From contig JAEUPL010000011.1 of assembly GCA_016790165.1 (NCBI GenBank), forward strand, positions 62,001-126,000: a DNA stretch of 64,000 bases, written 5' to 3'. Position 1 is the first letter of the stretch; each line of letters opens with the position of its first letter. A program made the translations under genes and the position numbers. The DNA comes from Burkholderiales bacterium. Its GTDB lineage: Bacteria; Pseudomonadota; Gammaproteobacteria; Burkholderiales; Casimicrobiaceae. The notes under the pieces were generated by a model that was not told the origin of the DNA, did no database searches, and worked only from the letters and a program-made list of their open reading frames with translations. Shown here piece after piece: positions 18,248 through 27,605 of this stretch.

Positions 18248-18610
18248 ATGAAGAAAATCGCTCTCATCGCCGCCGCCGCGCTCGCGCCGGTTGTGTTCAT
18301 CAATGTGGCTCACGCCGATGCGGCGCTTGCCCAGGCCAAAGGCTGCATGGCCTGCCACGCCGCTGACAAGAAACTCGTCGGCCCGGCCTACAACGCGGTC
18401 GCCGCTTGCTACGCCGAGAAAGACGCCAAGAAGCTCGCCGCAATCAAGGCCGACTTGGTGAAGAAGGTCAAAGCGGGTGGCACGGGCAAGTGGGGCCAGA
18501 TCCCGATGCCGGCCAATGCCGCCGTGTCGGATGCTGACGTTGCCAAGATCGTCGACTGGGTGATGGCCACCAAACCGGGCGAGTGCCCGAAAGAGTTCAA
18601 GAAGGGCTAA
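18248..18610 (+). CDS. Periplasmic class I cytochrome c (c-551/c-552 type)
   Basis: The protein is 120 aa. The signal peptide is MKKIALIAAAALAPVVFINV with cleavage after AHA (residue 23). The heme site C33-M-A-C-H37 and probable axial Met87 in GQIPMPANA fit small c-551-type electron carriers. A second cysteine pair (C54, C115) could form a disulfide. It would shuttle electrons in the periplasm between the bc1 complex and terminal reductases or oxidases. Start ATG 18248 lies in GAGGATCCTCATG. A possible -10 box TACACT is at 18216-18221. A strong terminator follows at 18637. Confidence 0.93.
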   Translation: MKKIALIAAAALAPVVFINVAHADAALAQAKGCMACHAADKKLVGPAYNAVAACYAEKDAKKLAAIKADLVKKVKAGGTGKWGQIPMPANAAVSDADVAKIVDWVMATKPGECPKEFKKG

Positions 18611-18636
18611 GCACTTTCCAGGCTCCGACCCGCAGA

Positions 18637-18667
18637 CCCGCCGCTCGGCAACGACGGCGGGTTTTTT
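18637..18667 (+). terminator. Rho-independent terminator after cytochrome c
   Basis: The stem CCCGCCG / CGGCGGG (18637-18643 and 18655-18661) with an 11-nt loop is followed directly by TTTTTT. Confidence 0.9.
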
Positions 18668-19128
18668 GTTGCTTGCAACGCCCGTGGTGGCGGGTAGCCT
18701 CGCTACCGACGGAAGCTGGGCCGCAGACTACAGAAAACTACATCGACCGGAGTCATCCGCTGAATTCGCCAATTCATCGCAAGCAGCTTTTTGCATCAGG
18801 CGACGGCTGAATCAAGCATTGGTTGAGAAAATGCGCAATGTCGACTAATGGAAAAATCGGACGCTATCGACCTGATAGCGCCCCATCAGCCCGAGAAGCT
18901 GTTAACGCACGCTCAGCACGGTTCCTCACATTTCGCTTCGGCATCCGCTCATGCCGATGAGGCATGAGTCGTCCATGTAGCCCGCCGTAGCCGACAGCTA
19001 AAATTCCCATCCCTGCCGCGCCGCCACCCGCCCGAGTGCGCGCAGCCCGCCCGAAGGCCCACCCGACCTCCCGTTTGCGGCGACCCGTTTTCCTGACCTC
19101 CGTCGCAACCCCGTCTTTCGTTTTCTTC
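18668..19128. other. Intergenic region upstream of pckG
   Basis: This 460-bp stretch has no convincing gene. A 60-codon frame (18666-18848) is low complexity and lacks support. The region holds a short hairpin GCTATCGACCTGATAGC (18864-18880) followed 3' by GAGAAGCTGTTAAC, which may be a decayed member of the AACAGCTTTTTAGC repeat family. Promoter elements for pckG were not recognised. Confidence 0.4.
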
Positions 19129-20991
19129 ATGAACCAGCCCGAAACGCTCGCCACTCTGCAAGCCTCTGTGCAGGCACCGTCCTACGTCAAGAACATCCGC
19201 CTGCTCGCCTGGGTGCGTGAAATGGCTGCACTCACGCAGCCTGCCAGCATTTACTGGTGCGATGGCAGCACCGAGGAATACGACCGACTCTGCGGCGAGC
19301 TGGTCAACGCAGGCACATTCAAAAAGCTGAACGAAGCGAAGCGCCCGAATTCCTACCTCGCGTGCAGTGACCCGTCCGACGTCGCCCGTGTGGAAGACCG
19401 CACCTTCATCTGCTGCGAGAGAAAAGAAAACGCCGGCCCTACCAACAACTGGATGGCCCCGGCCGAGATGCGCGCCACGCTGCACCCGTTGTTCAAGGGT
19501 GCGATGGCGGGCCGCACGATGTACGTGGTGCCGTTCTCGATGGGCCCGCTGGGTTCGCCAATCGCGCACATTGGCGTGGAGCTGTCTGATTCCGCCTACG
19601 TCGCCGTGAACATGAAGATCATGACCCGCATGGGCAGGGGTGCGATTGACGTGCTCGGCGAAAGCGGCGAATTTGTGCCCTGCGTCCATACCGTCGGCGC
19701 ACCGCTCGCGGCGGGCCAGAAGGACGTGGCATGGCCGTGCAACAAGACCAAGTACATCGTGCACTATCCGGAAACGCGCGAAATCTGGAGCTACGGTTCC
19801 GGCTACGGCGGCAATGCGCTGCTCGGCAAGAAATGCTTCGCCCTGCGCATCGCGTCGAACATGGGGTTGCGCGATGGTTGGCTGGCCGAGCACATGCTGA
19901 TCCTCGGCGTCACCAACCCGCAAGGCAAGAAATACCATGTTGCCGCCGCGTTCCCTTCCGCCTGCGGCAAGACCAATTTCGCCATGTTGATCCCGCCGAA
20001 AGGGTTCGAGGGCTGGAAGGTCACCACCATCGGTGACGACATCGCCTGGATCAAGCCCGGCAAGGACGGCCGCCTGTACGCCATCAACCCCGAAGCCGGC
20101 TACTTCGGCGTCGCGCCCGGAACCAACAAGTCGTCCAACGCCAACTGCATGGCCTCGCTCACCCGCGACGTCATCTTCACCAACGTCGCGCTGACCGACG
20201 ACGGCGACGTGTGGTGGGAGGGCATGACCAAGGAAGCCCCGGCCCACCTGATCGACTGGCAGGGCAAAGACTGGACGCCGCAGATCGCGAAAGACACCGG
20301 CGCCAAGGCCGCGCACCCGAACGCGCGCTTCACCGTCGCCGCCACCAACAACCCCGCGCTCGACAGCGAGTGGGACAACCCCGCCGGCGTGGCGATCGAC
20401 GCCTTCATCTTCGGCGGTCGCCGCAGCACCACGGTGCCGCTGGTCACCGAAGCGCGCGACTGGGTCGAGGGCGTCTATATGGCCGCGACGATGGGCTCTG
20501 AAACCACCGCCGCCGCCGCAGGGCAGCAGGGCGTGGTGCGCCGCGATCCGTTCGCAATGCTGCCGTTTGCCGGCTACAACATGGCGGAATACTTCGGCCA
20601 CTGGTTGAAGCTGGGCGAGCGCCTCACCGCCTCGGGCGCGAAGCTTCCGAAGATCTTCACCGTCAACTGGTTCCGCAAGGATGCCGACGGCAAATTCGTC
20701 TGGCCGGGTTTTGGCGACAACATGCGCGTCATGGCCTGGATGCTTGAGCGCGTCGATGGCAAGGGGCAGGGCGAAGAGCACGTCTTCGGCATCACCCCGC
20801 GTTACAGCGACATCCACTGGCACGGCCTCGATTTCTCCGAAGCGCAATACCAAAGCGTTACCAGTATTGACCGCGACGCCTGGGCCGAGGAAATGAAGCT
20901 GCACGAAGACCTCTTCGAACAGCTCGCCCACAATATGCCGCCGGAACTGCCGGCGACCAAGGCGAAGATTCAGGCGCGGCTGGCGGGGTAA
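19129..20991 (+). CDS. pckG: Phosphoenolpyruvate carboxykinase (GTP)
   Basis: The protein is 620 aa, the usual size of the GTP-dependent enzyme. The kinase-1a P-loop [13 protein letters not shown] is at residues ~279-291, the metal site TIGDDIAW follows, and the substrate loop [16 protein letters not shown] and [19 protein letters not shown] are diagnostic of the GTP class rather than the ATP class. It converts oxaloacetate plus GTP to PEP and CO2, the first gluconeogenic step. ATG 19129 gives the typical N-terminus, although the frame opens at 19036. fbp, a second gluconeogenic gene, lies 20 kb away and is not linked. Confidence 0.97.
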   Translation: MNQPETLATLQASVQAPSYVKNIRLLAWVREMAALTQPASIYWCDGSTEEYDRLCGELVNAGTFKKLNEAKRPNSYLACSDPSDVARVEDRTFICCERKENAGPTNNWMAPAEMRATLHPLFKGAMAGRTMYVVPFSMGPLGSPIAHIGVELSDSAYVAVNMKIMTRMGRGAIDVLGESGEFVPCVHTVGAPLAAGQKDVAWPCNKTKYIVHYPETREIWSYGSGYGGNALLGKKCFALRIASNMGLRDGWLAEHMLILGVTNPQGKKYHVAAAFPSACGKTNFAMLIPPKGFEGWKVTTIGDDIAWIKPGKDGRLYAINPEAGYFGVAPGTNKSSNANCMASLTRDVIFTNVALTDDGDVWWEGMTKEAPAHLIDWQGKDWTPQIAKDTGAKAAHPNARFTVAATNNPALDSEWDNPAGVAIDAFIFGGRRSTTVPLVTEARDWVEGVYMAATMGSETTAAAAGQQGVVRRDPFAMLPFAGYNMAEYFGHWLKLGERLTASGAKLPKIFTVNWFRKDADGKFVWPGFGDNMRVMAWMLERVDGKGQGEEHVFGITPRYSDIHWHGLDFSEAQYQSVTSIDRDAWAEEMKLHEDLFEQLAHNMPPELPATKAKIQARLAG

Positions 20992-21006
20992 TCCGCGCGC
21001 TTCGCA

Positions 21007-21024
21007 GCCCGGCAGGCGCCGGGC
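21007..21024. terminator. Possible bidirectional hairpin between convergent genes
   Basis: GCCCGGC / GCCGGGC stem with a 4-nt loop in the 46-bp spacer between pckG and the converging PLP enzyme gene. There is no T-run, so termination activity is uncertain. Confidence 0.3.
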
Positions 21025-21037
21025 CTCGGAGTAACCG

Positions 21038-22072
21038 CTACGACCCGGCGAGCAATTGGTTGACCCACGCCTCATCAAAGTAGGTGTGGAGGTAGCGCTC
21101 ACCAGAATCGCAAATCAGGGCAAGCAGCGAGCCGCGTTCGCCGCGCGCCTTCATGTCGCCGGCCAGTTGCAGCATGGCGTAAAAGCTGGTGCCCGTGGAG
21201 GGGCCCACTTTGCGTCCAAGTCGCACGGAGAGATCTCGCATCGCGCTGATGGAGTCGCGGTCGCTCACGGTGATCAACTCGTCCACCAGTTCGCGAATGA
21301 AACTGGCCTCGACACGCGGGCGGCCGATGCCCTCGATACGAGAACCGCTGGAGGTGAGGGTCGCGTTACCCGTTTGCCAGAACTCCGCAAACACGGAGCC
21401 CGCCGGGTCGGACACGCACACGTGGGTGGGGTGGCGGTGATAGCGCACGTAGCGTCCAATGGTGGCGCTGGTGCCGCCCGTGCCGGCACCCACCACGATC
21501 CAGCGCGGCACCGGGTGCCGTTCATGCGCCATCTGGGTGAAGATGCTGTCGGCGATGTTGTTATTGCCGCGCCAGTCGGTGGCACGCTCGGCGTATGTAA
21601 ATTGGTCCATGTAGTGCCCGCCCGTTTCGCGGGCGAGCTGGCGAGATGCGTCGTACACCTCGGCAGCGCGATCGACGAAATGGCAGCGCCCGCCGTAGAA
21701 CTCGATCTGCGCGATCTTCTCCGCAGACGTACTGCGCGGCATGACGGCGATGAACGGCAAGCCGAGCAGCCGCGCGAAATAGGCCTCGCTCACGGCAGTG
21801 GAGCCGCTGGATGCTTCGATCACGGTTTGCCCTTCGCGCAGCCAGCCGTTGCACAGTGCGTACAGGAACAGCGAGCGCGCCAGCCGGTGCTTCAGGCTTC
21901 CGGTCGGATGCGTTGATTCGTCCTTGAAGTAGAAATCAATACCGGCGGCGGCAAACTCGCTGATCGGCAGCGCGATCAAATGGGTGTCGGCCGAGCGCTG
22001 AAAGTCCGCCTCGATGCGGCCGATGGCGAGTGCCAGCCAGTCGCTGCGCGCAGAAGAAGAGGTTTTCGACAT
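21038..22072 (-). CDS. PLP-dependent cysteine synthase/L-cysteine desulfhydrase-like enzyme
   Basis: The protein is 344 aa. PLP lysine K61 lies in [13 protein letters not shown], the phosphate-binding asparagine-type loop in [16 protein letters not shown], and the glycine loop in [25 protein letters not shown] rather than the CysK motif SVKDR places it in the subgroup that includes mycobacterial Cds1-type cysteine desulfhydrases, but the reaction (synthase or desulfhydrase) cannot be settled. ATG 22072 (MSKTSS) is preferred over the longer frame to 22150. It is transcribed divergently from a glutamine amidotransferase gene 79 bp away. Confidence 0.85.
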   Translation of the reverse strand: MSKTSSSARSDWLALAIGRIEADFQRSADTHLIALPISEFAAAGIDFYFKDESTHPTGSLKHRLARSLFLYALCNGWLREGQTVIEASSGSTAVSEAYFARLLGLPFIAVMPRSTSAEKIAQIEFYGGRCHFVDRAAEVYDASRQLARETGGHYMDQFTYAERATDWRGNNNIADSIFTQMAHERHPVPRWIVVGAGTGGTSATIGRYVRYHRHPTHVCVSDPAGSVFAEFWQTGNATLTSSGSRIEGIGRPRVEASFIRELVDELITVSDRDSISAMRDLSVRLGRKVGPSTGTSFYAMLQLAGDMKARGERGSLLALICDSGERYLHTYFDEAWVNQLLAGS

Positions 22073-22151
22073 GGCGTGCCGGGCCGCGTGAAATAATGAT
22101 TTGCAAGCGTAACAGCCGCTGCGGCCTGCAAGTCGCGGCTCACTTCTCACT

Positions 22152-22970
22152 ATGTGCCGACTGCTTGCCTACTCCGGCGAACCGATTTTTCTGGAAGACC
22201 TCGTTTGCAAACCCGAGCACTCGCTGGTGCGCCAGTCGATGCAGGCGGAGGAAGCGAAGCTCACCACGAACGGCGATGGTTTTGGCATCGGCTGGTACAC
22301 CGGCTTCGCCGATCGCCGTGAACCCGGCGTGTATCGCGAAGTGACACCCGCGTGGAGCGATGAGAACCTGCTCGCACTCTGCGCCGCCGTGCGCTCACCC
22401 CTGTTCTTTGCGCATGTGCGGGCGACCACGGGCACCTCGGTGGCGCGGCAGAACTGTCACCCGTTTCGCTATCGCCACTGGCTGTTTATTCACAATGGCC
22501 AGATTGGTGACTATGCGAAGATTCGCCGCCGCATGGAAGGCCTCCTGCCAGACGAGCTGTACACAGCCCGGAAAGGCGCGACCGATTCTGAACTCATGTT
22601 CCTGCTCGCAGTGAACCACATCGAGCAGGGGATAGCGCCGATCGACTCGATGGCCGCGATGCTCGGGGAAGTTCGGCGCATGATGGCCGACGCCGGCGTC
22701 GTCGCCCCGTTGCGCTTTGCCGCCGCGCTGGCCGACGGCGAGACCATCTACGCCTTTCGCTACTCAAGCGACGAGCGCCCGCCGACCCTCTACCTCAACC
22801 GCTGCGACCATGGCACCATCGTTGCGTCCGAACCGTTGCAGGATCGTGCCAATCCATGTTGCCCGGAGTGGGTCGCGGTGGCGCCGCACAGTGCAGCGGT
22901 GGTGCAGGGGGAATCCGTGCGCATACTGCCGCTGGACGTGACCGAATGTGCGGTGCGAAAGGCGGCATGA
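22152..22970 (+). CDS. Class II glutamine amidotransferase (YafJ/EgtC-like)
   Basis: The protein is 272 aa. The N-terminal nucleophile Cys2 (MCRLLAYSG) is followed by [20 protein letters not shown] and [20 protein letters not shown], the class II amidotransferase strand set. Glutaminase activity and N-gln processing are expected, but no acceptor domain is fused. YafJ-type proteins have no firm physiological role, and EgtC would require ergothioneine genes, which are absent nearby. The stop lies 72 bp before an acyl-CoA synthetase start. Confidence 0.92.
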   Translation: MCRLLAYSGEPIFLEDLVCKPEHSLVRQSMQAEEAKLTTNGDGFGIGWYTGFADRREPGVYREVTPAWSDENLLALCAAVRSPLFFAHVRATTGTSVARQNCHPFRYRHWLFIHNGQIGDYAKIRRRMEGLLPDELYTARKGATDSELMFLLAVNHIEQGIAPIDSMAAMLGEVRRMMADAGVVAPLRFAAALADGETIYAFRYSSDERPPTLYLNRCDHGTIVASEPLQDRANPCCPEWVAVAPHSAAVVQGESVRILPLDVTECAVRKAA

Positions 22971-23042
22971 GCTGCGCCATTGCCGACCCGGGCGCGCCGC
23001 CTGCGACACCGCGTCGCGCAACCGTTCTGGAGCCATGAAAGC

Positions 23043-24689
23043 ATGACCCAAGCCACCGCCTACGACATCGGACTCGACAAGAATTCCGCCAACCACGTTG
23101 CCCTGTCGCCGCTCAGCTATCTCGCGCGCAGCGCGCGGGTGTTTCCCGGCCGCGTCGCAATCGTCCACGGCAATTTGCGGCAAACGTGGGCAGAGACCTA
23201 CGCGCGGTGCCGACGCCTCGCCTCGGCGCTTGCGCTTCGCGGCATCGGGCGTGGCGACACGGTTGCGGCGATGTTGCCGAATGTGCCGGCGATGCTCGAG
23301 GCGCACTTCGGCGTGCCGATGACGGGTGCCGTACTCAACACGCTCAACACACGGCTGGACGCCGAAGCCATCGCGTTCATGTTGCAGCACGGCGAGGCGA
23401 AAGTGTTGCTGACGGATCGGGAGTTTTCTGGCGTGATCGACAAGGCGCTGGCGATGCTGCCCACCCACGGGCGACCGCTGGTGGTGGACTGCGAGGACGA
23501 ATTGGCGCCGCCGGGCGCAGCACTGGGCAGTTTGACGTACGAAGCACTGCTGGCGGAGGGCGACCCGGCGTTTGTCTGGCAACTGCCGGCTGACGAGTGG
23601 GACGCCATCGCGCTCAACTACACCTCGGGCACCACCGGCAACCCGAAGGGGGTGGTGACTCACCATCGAGGTGCGTACCTCAACGCGGCGAGCAACGTGA
23701 TTTCGTGGCAGCTGCCGCATCACGCCACCTATTTGTGGACGTTGCCGATGTTTCATTGCAACGGCTGGTGTTTTCCGTGGACGATGGCGCTGATCGCAGG
23801 CACCAGCGTGTGTCTGCGCCGCGTCGATCCGGCGTTGATCTATCCGCTGATCCGAGCGCACCACGTCACGCACCTTTGCGGCGCACCGATCGTCTACAGC
23901 ATGTTGATCCATGCGCCAGCAACACTACGTGACGGCATCACGCAAAAACTGCACGGCCTGATTGCGGGCGCTGCGCCGCCCATTGCCGTGATCGAGGGCT
24001 GTGAGGCCGCCGGCATCGAGCTTACCCACGTTTACGGGCTGACCGAGGTCTACGGTCCTGCTTCCGTATGCGCGAAGCAGGCAGACTGGGCGACACTCCC
24101 GCTCGCCGAACGTGCAACGCTGAACGGCCGCCAGGGGGTGCCCTACCCCCTACAGGAAGACGTGACCGTCCTCGACCCGGATACGATGCAACCGATTCCG
24201 CCCGACGGCGAAACGATGGGCGAGATTTTCTTTCGCGGCAACGCGGTGATGAAGGGTTACCTGAAAAACCCGACAGCGACTCAGGAAGCGTTTGCCGGCG
24301 GTTGGTTCCACACCGGCGATCTTGCGGTGATGTACCCCGATGGCTACGTCAAGATCAGGGACCGCAGCAAGGACATCATCATTTCCGGCGGCGAGAACAT
24401 TTCGTCGATTGAGGTCGAAGACGTGCTCTGCCGCCACGAGGCCGTGATGCTCGCCGCGGTGGTAGCGCAGCCGGATGCACGTTGGGGCGAGGTGCCGTGC
24501 GCGTTCGTGGAGCTCAAGCCGGGCGCCAGCACCACCGAGCAGGCACTGATCGAACACTGTCGCGCCAGCCTCGCGCGCTTCAAGGTGCCCAAGCGCGTTG
24601 AGTTCATCACGCTGCCGAAGACCTCGACAGGGAAGATTCAGAAATTCGTGCTGCGCAGCCAGGTCAAATCGTCCTCGGCCATTGAGTGA
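23043..24689 (+). CDS. AMP-forming acyl-CoA synthetase (medium/long-chain type)
   Basis: The protein is 548 aa. The AMP-binding P-loop is LNYTSGTTGNPKGVVTHHRG (residues ~195-214), then HVYGLTEVYG, the hinge block GGWFHTGDLAV and DRSKDIIISGGENISSIEVE, and the catalytic lysine in PKTSTGKIQKF near the C-terminus. MFHCNGWCFPWT is typical of the FadD3/FadK-like and DMSP-lyase-associated DmdB-like group. It activates a carboxylic acid to its CoA thioester in the cytosol; chain length cannot be predicted. ATG 23043 (MTQATAYD) gives the usual start. Confidence 0.93.
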   Translation: MTQATAYDIGLDKNSANHVALSPLSYLARSARVFPGRVAIVHGNLRQTWAETYARCRRLASALALRGIGRGDTVAAMLPNVPAMLEAHFGVPMTGAVLNTLNTRLDAEAIAFMLQHGEAKVLLTDREFSGVIDKALAMLPTHGRPLVVDCEDELAPPGAALGSLTYEALLAEGDPAFVWQLPADEWDAIALNYTSGTTGNPKGVVTHHRGAYLNAASNVISWQLPHHATYLWTLPMFHCNGWCFPWTMALIAGTSVCLRRVDPALIYPLIRAHHVTHLCGAPIVYSMLIHAPATLRDGITQKLHGLIAGAAPPIAVIEGCEAAGIELTHVYGLTEVYGPASVCAKQADWATLPLAERATLNGRQGVPYPLQEDVTVLDPDTMQPIPPDGETMGEIFFRGNAVMKGYLKNPTATQEAFAGGWFHTGDLAVMYPDGYVKIRDRSKDIIISGGENISSIEVEDVLCRHEAVMLAAVVAQPDARWGEVPCAFVELKPGASTTEQALIEHCRASLARFKVPKRVEFITLPKTSTGKIQKFVLRSQVKSSSAIE

Positions 24690-24704
24690 CGACCAGACAA
24701 GCTC

Positions 24705-25049
24705 TCAAAGCGAATCGAGCGCATCCGGGTCAAAGCCAACCACCAGCGTCGCGCCCGACACAACCACAGGTCGCTTGATCGTGCTCGGGTGGGTCCGCAT
24801 CACCGCGATGGCCGTTTCCGCATCGGTGACGGAGGCTTTCGTCGGATTATCCAGCGTGCGCCACGTCGTCCCTTTGCGATTGAGCAGCGCTTCCCAACCC
24901 TTCGCCTGCACCCACCGGCGCAGCAGCGCGTCCGGCACGCCCTGCTTCCGGTAGTCGTGAAACACGTAGGCCACGCCGCGCCCGTCGAGCAGCTTGCGCG
25001 CCTTCTTGACGCTGTCGCAGTTCGGAATGCCGTAGACCGATGTCGTCAT
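24705..25049 (-). CDS. ArsC/Spx (YffB)-family thioredoxin-fold protein
   Basis: The protein is 114 aa. It has the reductase-like motif YGIPNCDSVKKARK with a single active cysteine (C11), then FHDYRKQG and a C-terminal KRPVVVSG strand with a cis-Pro-type RP, which fits YffB/ArsC-like proteins. They are putative thiol-dependent reductases; arsenate reduction is not established for YffB. Its start codon (ATG 25049) lies inside a dispersed heptad repeat, so the leader has been reshaped. It follows the phn transporter operon on the same strand. Confidence 0.85.
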   Translation of the reverse strand: MTTSVYGIPNCDSVKKARKLLDGRGVAYVFHDYRKQGVPDALLRRWVQAKGWEALLNRKGTTWRTLDNPTKASVTDAETAIAVMRTHPSTIKRPVVVSGATLVVGFDPDALDSL

Positions 25050-25077
25050 TCGTCCTTCGTCTTTCGTCTTTCGTCCT
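25046..25077. repeat. Heptad repeat, single arm, containing the start codon of the ArsC-like gene
   Basis: The minus-strand reading AGGACGAAAGACGAAGGACG matches the arms at 17017 and 27564. No opposing arm is seen; a short GACGGC-GCA-GCCGTC hairpin follows. Confidence 0.75.
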
Positions 25078-25096
25078 GACGGCGCAGCCGTCACCC

Positions 25097-25915
25097 TCAA
25101 ATCACCCGCTTGCGAATCTGGGTGACGATGGTTTCGATGAGGATGACCACGATGAAGATGGTGAAAAGGATCAGCGCGACGCGCTCCCACTGGATCAGGT
25201 CGATCGCGGCATTGAGCGCCATGCCGATACCGCCGGCGCCGACCAGGCCGAGCACGGCGGATTCGCGTACGTTGATGTCCCAACGGAAGAGGGCAATGGA
25301 CCAGAAGGTCGGAATCACCTGCGGCCAGTAACCCATCAGAATCTGCTGCATGCGCGTCGCGCCCGCGGCCTGCAGCGCCTCGATGCTGCCGCGATTGGCC
25401 TCCTCCACGCCTTCGGAGAACATCTTGCCGATGAAGCCGATGGAGTGGAAGGCGATGGCCAGTGCGCCAGCCAGCGGGCCAGGACCAAACATCGCAACGA
25501 AGAATAGCGCCCAGATCAAGGTGGAGATCGAGCGCGTGGCGACCAGAACGAAGCGGGCAATCGCGTTGAGCCAGACCACGGGCGTCGCGTTGCGCGCCGC
25601 GAGAAAACCGACCGGGATGCCCATCAGCAGACCGAGGATGGTCGCCATGGCGGCGATATGCAGGGTCTCAATCAGCGCGGGCCAGACCACGGGCCAGAAA
25701 TGACCCCAATCGATGGGCCACATGCGCTTGCCCATGTCGACCACTTGCTCCGGTGCGTCGTAAAGAAACTCCGGAATGATCTCGATGGTTTTCAGAGCCC
25801 ACGCGATTGCGGCTACCACGACAAAGAAGACGGCCGTGCGGGCCAGCCGCTGCGCCGGCGTGAAACGAACCCAGCGTTGCAACTCGGCCGTCGCGGAGAG
25901 CGGATCGACGCTCAT
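25097..25915 (-). CDS. phnE: PhnE-type ABC transporter permease (second copy)
   Basis: The protein is 272 aa with six predicted membrane helices. The EAA loop reads EEANRGSIEALQAAGATRMQ, which contacts the ATPase, and the end is VGAGGIGMALNAAIDLIQWE. The family forms the membrane channel of phosphonate/phosphite/phosphate importers. Its ATG overlaps the stop of the preceding phnE (ATGA at 25912-25915), so the two permeases are coupled and probably form a heterodimer. No phosphonate-degrading genes (phnG-M, phnX, phnW, ptxD) are in the window. Confidence 0.92.
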   Translation of the reverse strand: MSVDPLSATAELQRWVRFTPAQRLARTAVFFVVVAAIAWALKTIEIIPEFLYDAPEQVVDMGKRMWPIDWGHFWPVVWPALIETLHIAAMATILGLLMGIPVGFLAARNATPVVWLNAIARFVLVATRSISTLIWALFFVAMFGPGPLAGALAIAFHSIGFIGKMFSEGVEEANRGSIEALQAAGATRMQQILMGYWPQVIPTFWSIALFRWDINVRESAVLGLVGAGGIGMALNAAIDLIQWERVALILFTIFIVVILIETIVTQIRKRVI

Positions 25916-26697
25916 CGAAATACCCGCTTCACGTAAATCTGCAGCACTTCCCCGATCATCACGAGCCCGATGATCGCGAGGATGATGCCCGCGACAAAGT
26001 TGTAGTCAAAGCGCTGGAACGCCGAGAACAGCGTACCGCCGATGCCGCCCGCCCCAACCACGCCGACCATCGTGGAGTTACGCAGATTGCTGTCGGTCTC
26101 GTAGGCGACGAAACCGATGAAACGGTTCATGACTTGCGGCACCACGCCGAAGGCGATGACGTTCATGAACGAGGCGCCTGTGGCGCGCACGGCTTCGATC
26201 TGCTTCTTCGAAATCTCCTCGATCGCCTCAGCGAGCAGTTTGCCGACGAAGCCGACGCTGGCAAAGGTGAGCGCAATGATGCCGGCCAGCGCACCAAAGC
26301 CCACCGCCTTGACCGCGATGATGGCAACAATCACCGGATGAAAGGACCGGCAGAAGATGATCACCAGACGCGCCGCCCAGCTCACGCCCGCCGGCATCAG
26401 ATTGCGAGCCGCCAGTACGGCGACCGGAACGGCGATGACCGTGCCGATCAGCGACGAGAGAAAGGCGATCTGGAGCGATTCCAGCAGGCCCGGGACAATG
26501 TCGGTCTCAGTGAAGTTGGGCGGAAAGAACCCGGCCAGAAAGCGCAGCCCGTAGCCCACGCCCCTCTCCACGCGCTCCAGCGACAGGCCGAGCGTCGCCG
26601 CGGCGTAGACCAGATAGGCCAGCACGGCGACATACGCCAACCGCCTGGCCATCGATGGCGCAAAGAAGTCCGAGCGGGTGACGGCGGTGGGAGTCAC
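25912..26697 (-). CDS. phnE: PhnE-type ABC transporter permease (first copy)
   Basis: The product is about 261 aa with six hydrophobic helices. The EAA loop is EEISKKQIEAVRATGASFMN, followed by the PhnE-type GVVGAGGIGGTLFSAFQRFD. The start is uncertain: no ATG gives a normal length, and I propose GTG 26697 (VTPTAVTRSDFFAP), with ATG 26652 (MARRLAYV) as the alternative. It sits between phnC and the second phnE. It differs clearly in sequence from its neighbour, consistent with a heterodimeric channel. Confidence 0.88.
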   Translation of the reverse strand: MTPTAVTRSDFFAPSMARRLAYVAVLAYLVYAAATLGLSLERVERGVGYGLRFLAGFFPPNFTETDIVPGLLESLQIAFLSSLIGTVIAVPVAVLAARNLMPAGVSWAARLVIIFCRSFHPVIVAIIAVKAVGFGALAGIIALTFASVGFVGKLLAEAIEEISKKQIEAVRATGASFMNVIAFGVVPQVMNRFIGFVAYETDSNLRNSTMVGVVGAGGIGGTLFSAFQRFDYNFVAGIILAIIGLVMIGEVLQIYVKRVFR

Positions 26698-26734
26698 GCC
26701 GACCCCGCGCGAAGGGTGCAAAGCGTTCTGCGGT

Positions 26735-27493
26735 TCATGTTGCCAGCCAATCTTCGCCGCCGTAAATTTTGCGCAGCACGTCGCCATCCAGCCCATCCGG
26801 CGCGCCGTCGTAGACGACCAGCCCGCCGCTCATGCCGACAATTCGTTCGGCGTAGCGTTTGCCCAGCTCCACCTGATGGATGTTGATCATCACTGGGATC
26901 TTGTTCTCGGCGGCGAGATCACGCATGAGCTCCATGATTTCGACCGAGGTTTTCGGGTCGAGCGACGAGGTGGGTTCGTCGGCCAGCAGCAGGCCCGGGC
27001 TCTGCATCACGGCGCGCGCAATGCCAACCCGCTGGCGCTGGCCGCCCGAAAGTTCATCGGCGCGGCGATTCGCGAAATCGGCAAGGCCAACCCGTTGCAG
27101 CAACGCGAACGCCTTCTGAATGTCGGCGTCGTCGAACTTGCGCCGCCAAGCCGTCCATGCACTCACGTAGCCAAGCCGACCGGAGAGCACGTTCTCCATG
27201 ACCGTCAACCGCTCAACGAGGTTGTACTCCTGAAACACCATGCCAATGCGGCGTCGGGCTTCACGCAAGGGCTGGCCGGAGAGCTTGGCCAGATCCTTGC
27301 CTTCAAACAGAATCTCGCCCGAGGTGGGATCGACCAGCCGGTTGATGCAGCGGATCAGCGTGGATTTGCCGGTGCCCGAGGGCCCGATGATCGCGGTGAT
27401 GCCACGACCTTCGATGTCAAGTGAGATGTCCTTCAGCACCGGTTTGCCGGGAACGTATTCCTTGACGAGGTGCTTGATGGAGAGAGTGCTCAT
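26735..27493 (-). CDS. phnC: PhnC-type ABC transporter ATPase
   Basis: The protein is 252 aa. Walker A is GPSGTGKST (residues 37-45), the Q-loop is [14 protein letters not shown], the ABC signature is [14 protein letters not shown], Walker B is [12 protein letters not shown] and the switch His is in INIHQVEL. The segment MVFQEYNLV and the GRL(G)Y insert are PhnC features. It powers import through the two PhnE subunits. ATG 27493 ([10 protein letters not shown]) follows a heptad repeat that separates it from phnD, so its expression relative to phnD may be changed by the insert. Confidence 0.95.
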   Translation of the reverse strand: MSTLSIKHLVKEYVPGKPVLKDISLDIEGRGITAIIGPSGTGKSTLIRCINRLVDPTSGEILFEGKDLAKLSGQPLREARRRIGMVFQEYNLVERLTVMENVLSGRLGYVSAWTAWRRKFDDADIQKAFALLQRVGLADFANRRADELSGGQRQRVGIARAVMQSPGLLLADEPTSSLDPKTSVEIMELMRDLAAENKIPVMINIHQVELGKRYAERIVGMSGGLVVYDGAPDGLDGDVLRKIYGGEDWLAT

Positions 27494-27506
27494 TGGGTTG
27501 CTTCGC

Positions 27507-27590
27507 AAGGACGAATGACGAATGATGAATGACAAACGCAGCACGAAGTGATCGAATCGTTCACGTCACTCGTCCTTCGTCTTTCGTCCT
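27507..27590. repeat. Heptad inverted-repeat element inside the phn operon
   Basis: Left arm AAGGACGAATGACGAATGAT (27507-27533) and right arm ...CGTCCTTCGTCTTTCGTCCT (27564-27590), about 4 mismatches in 26, with a 30-bp core. It lies between phnD and phnC. Confidence 0.8.
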
Positions 27591-27605
27591 GCGCGCGAGC
27601 GCGCG

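Noticed and set aside
18666-18848. 60-codon frame after the cytochrome c terminator
   Set aside because: Starts inside terminator sequence and shows no coding pattern.
18949-21102. 717-codon open frame antisense to pckG
   Set aside because: Long antisense frames are common in GC-rich DNA. The sequence is His/Arg/Gly-biased with no motif, while pckG on the other strand is certain.
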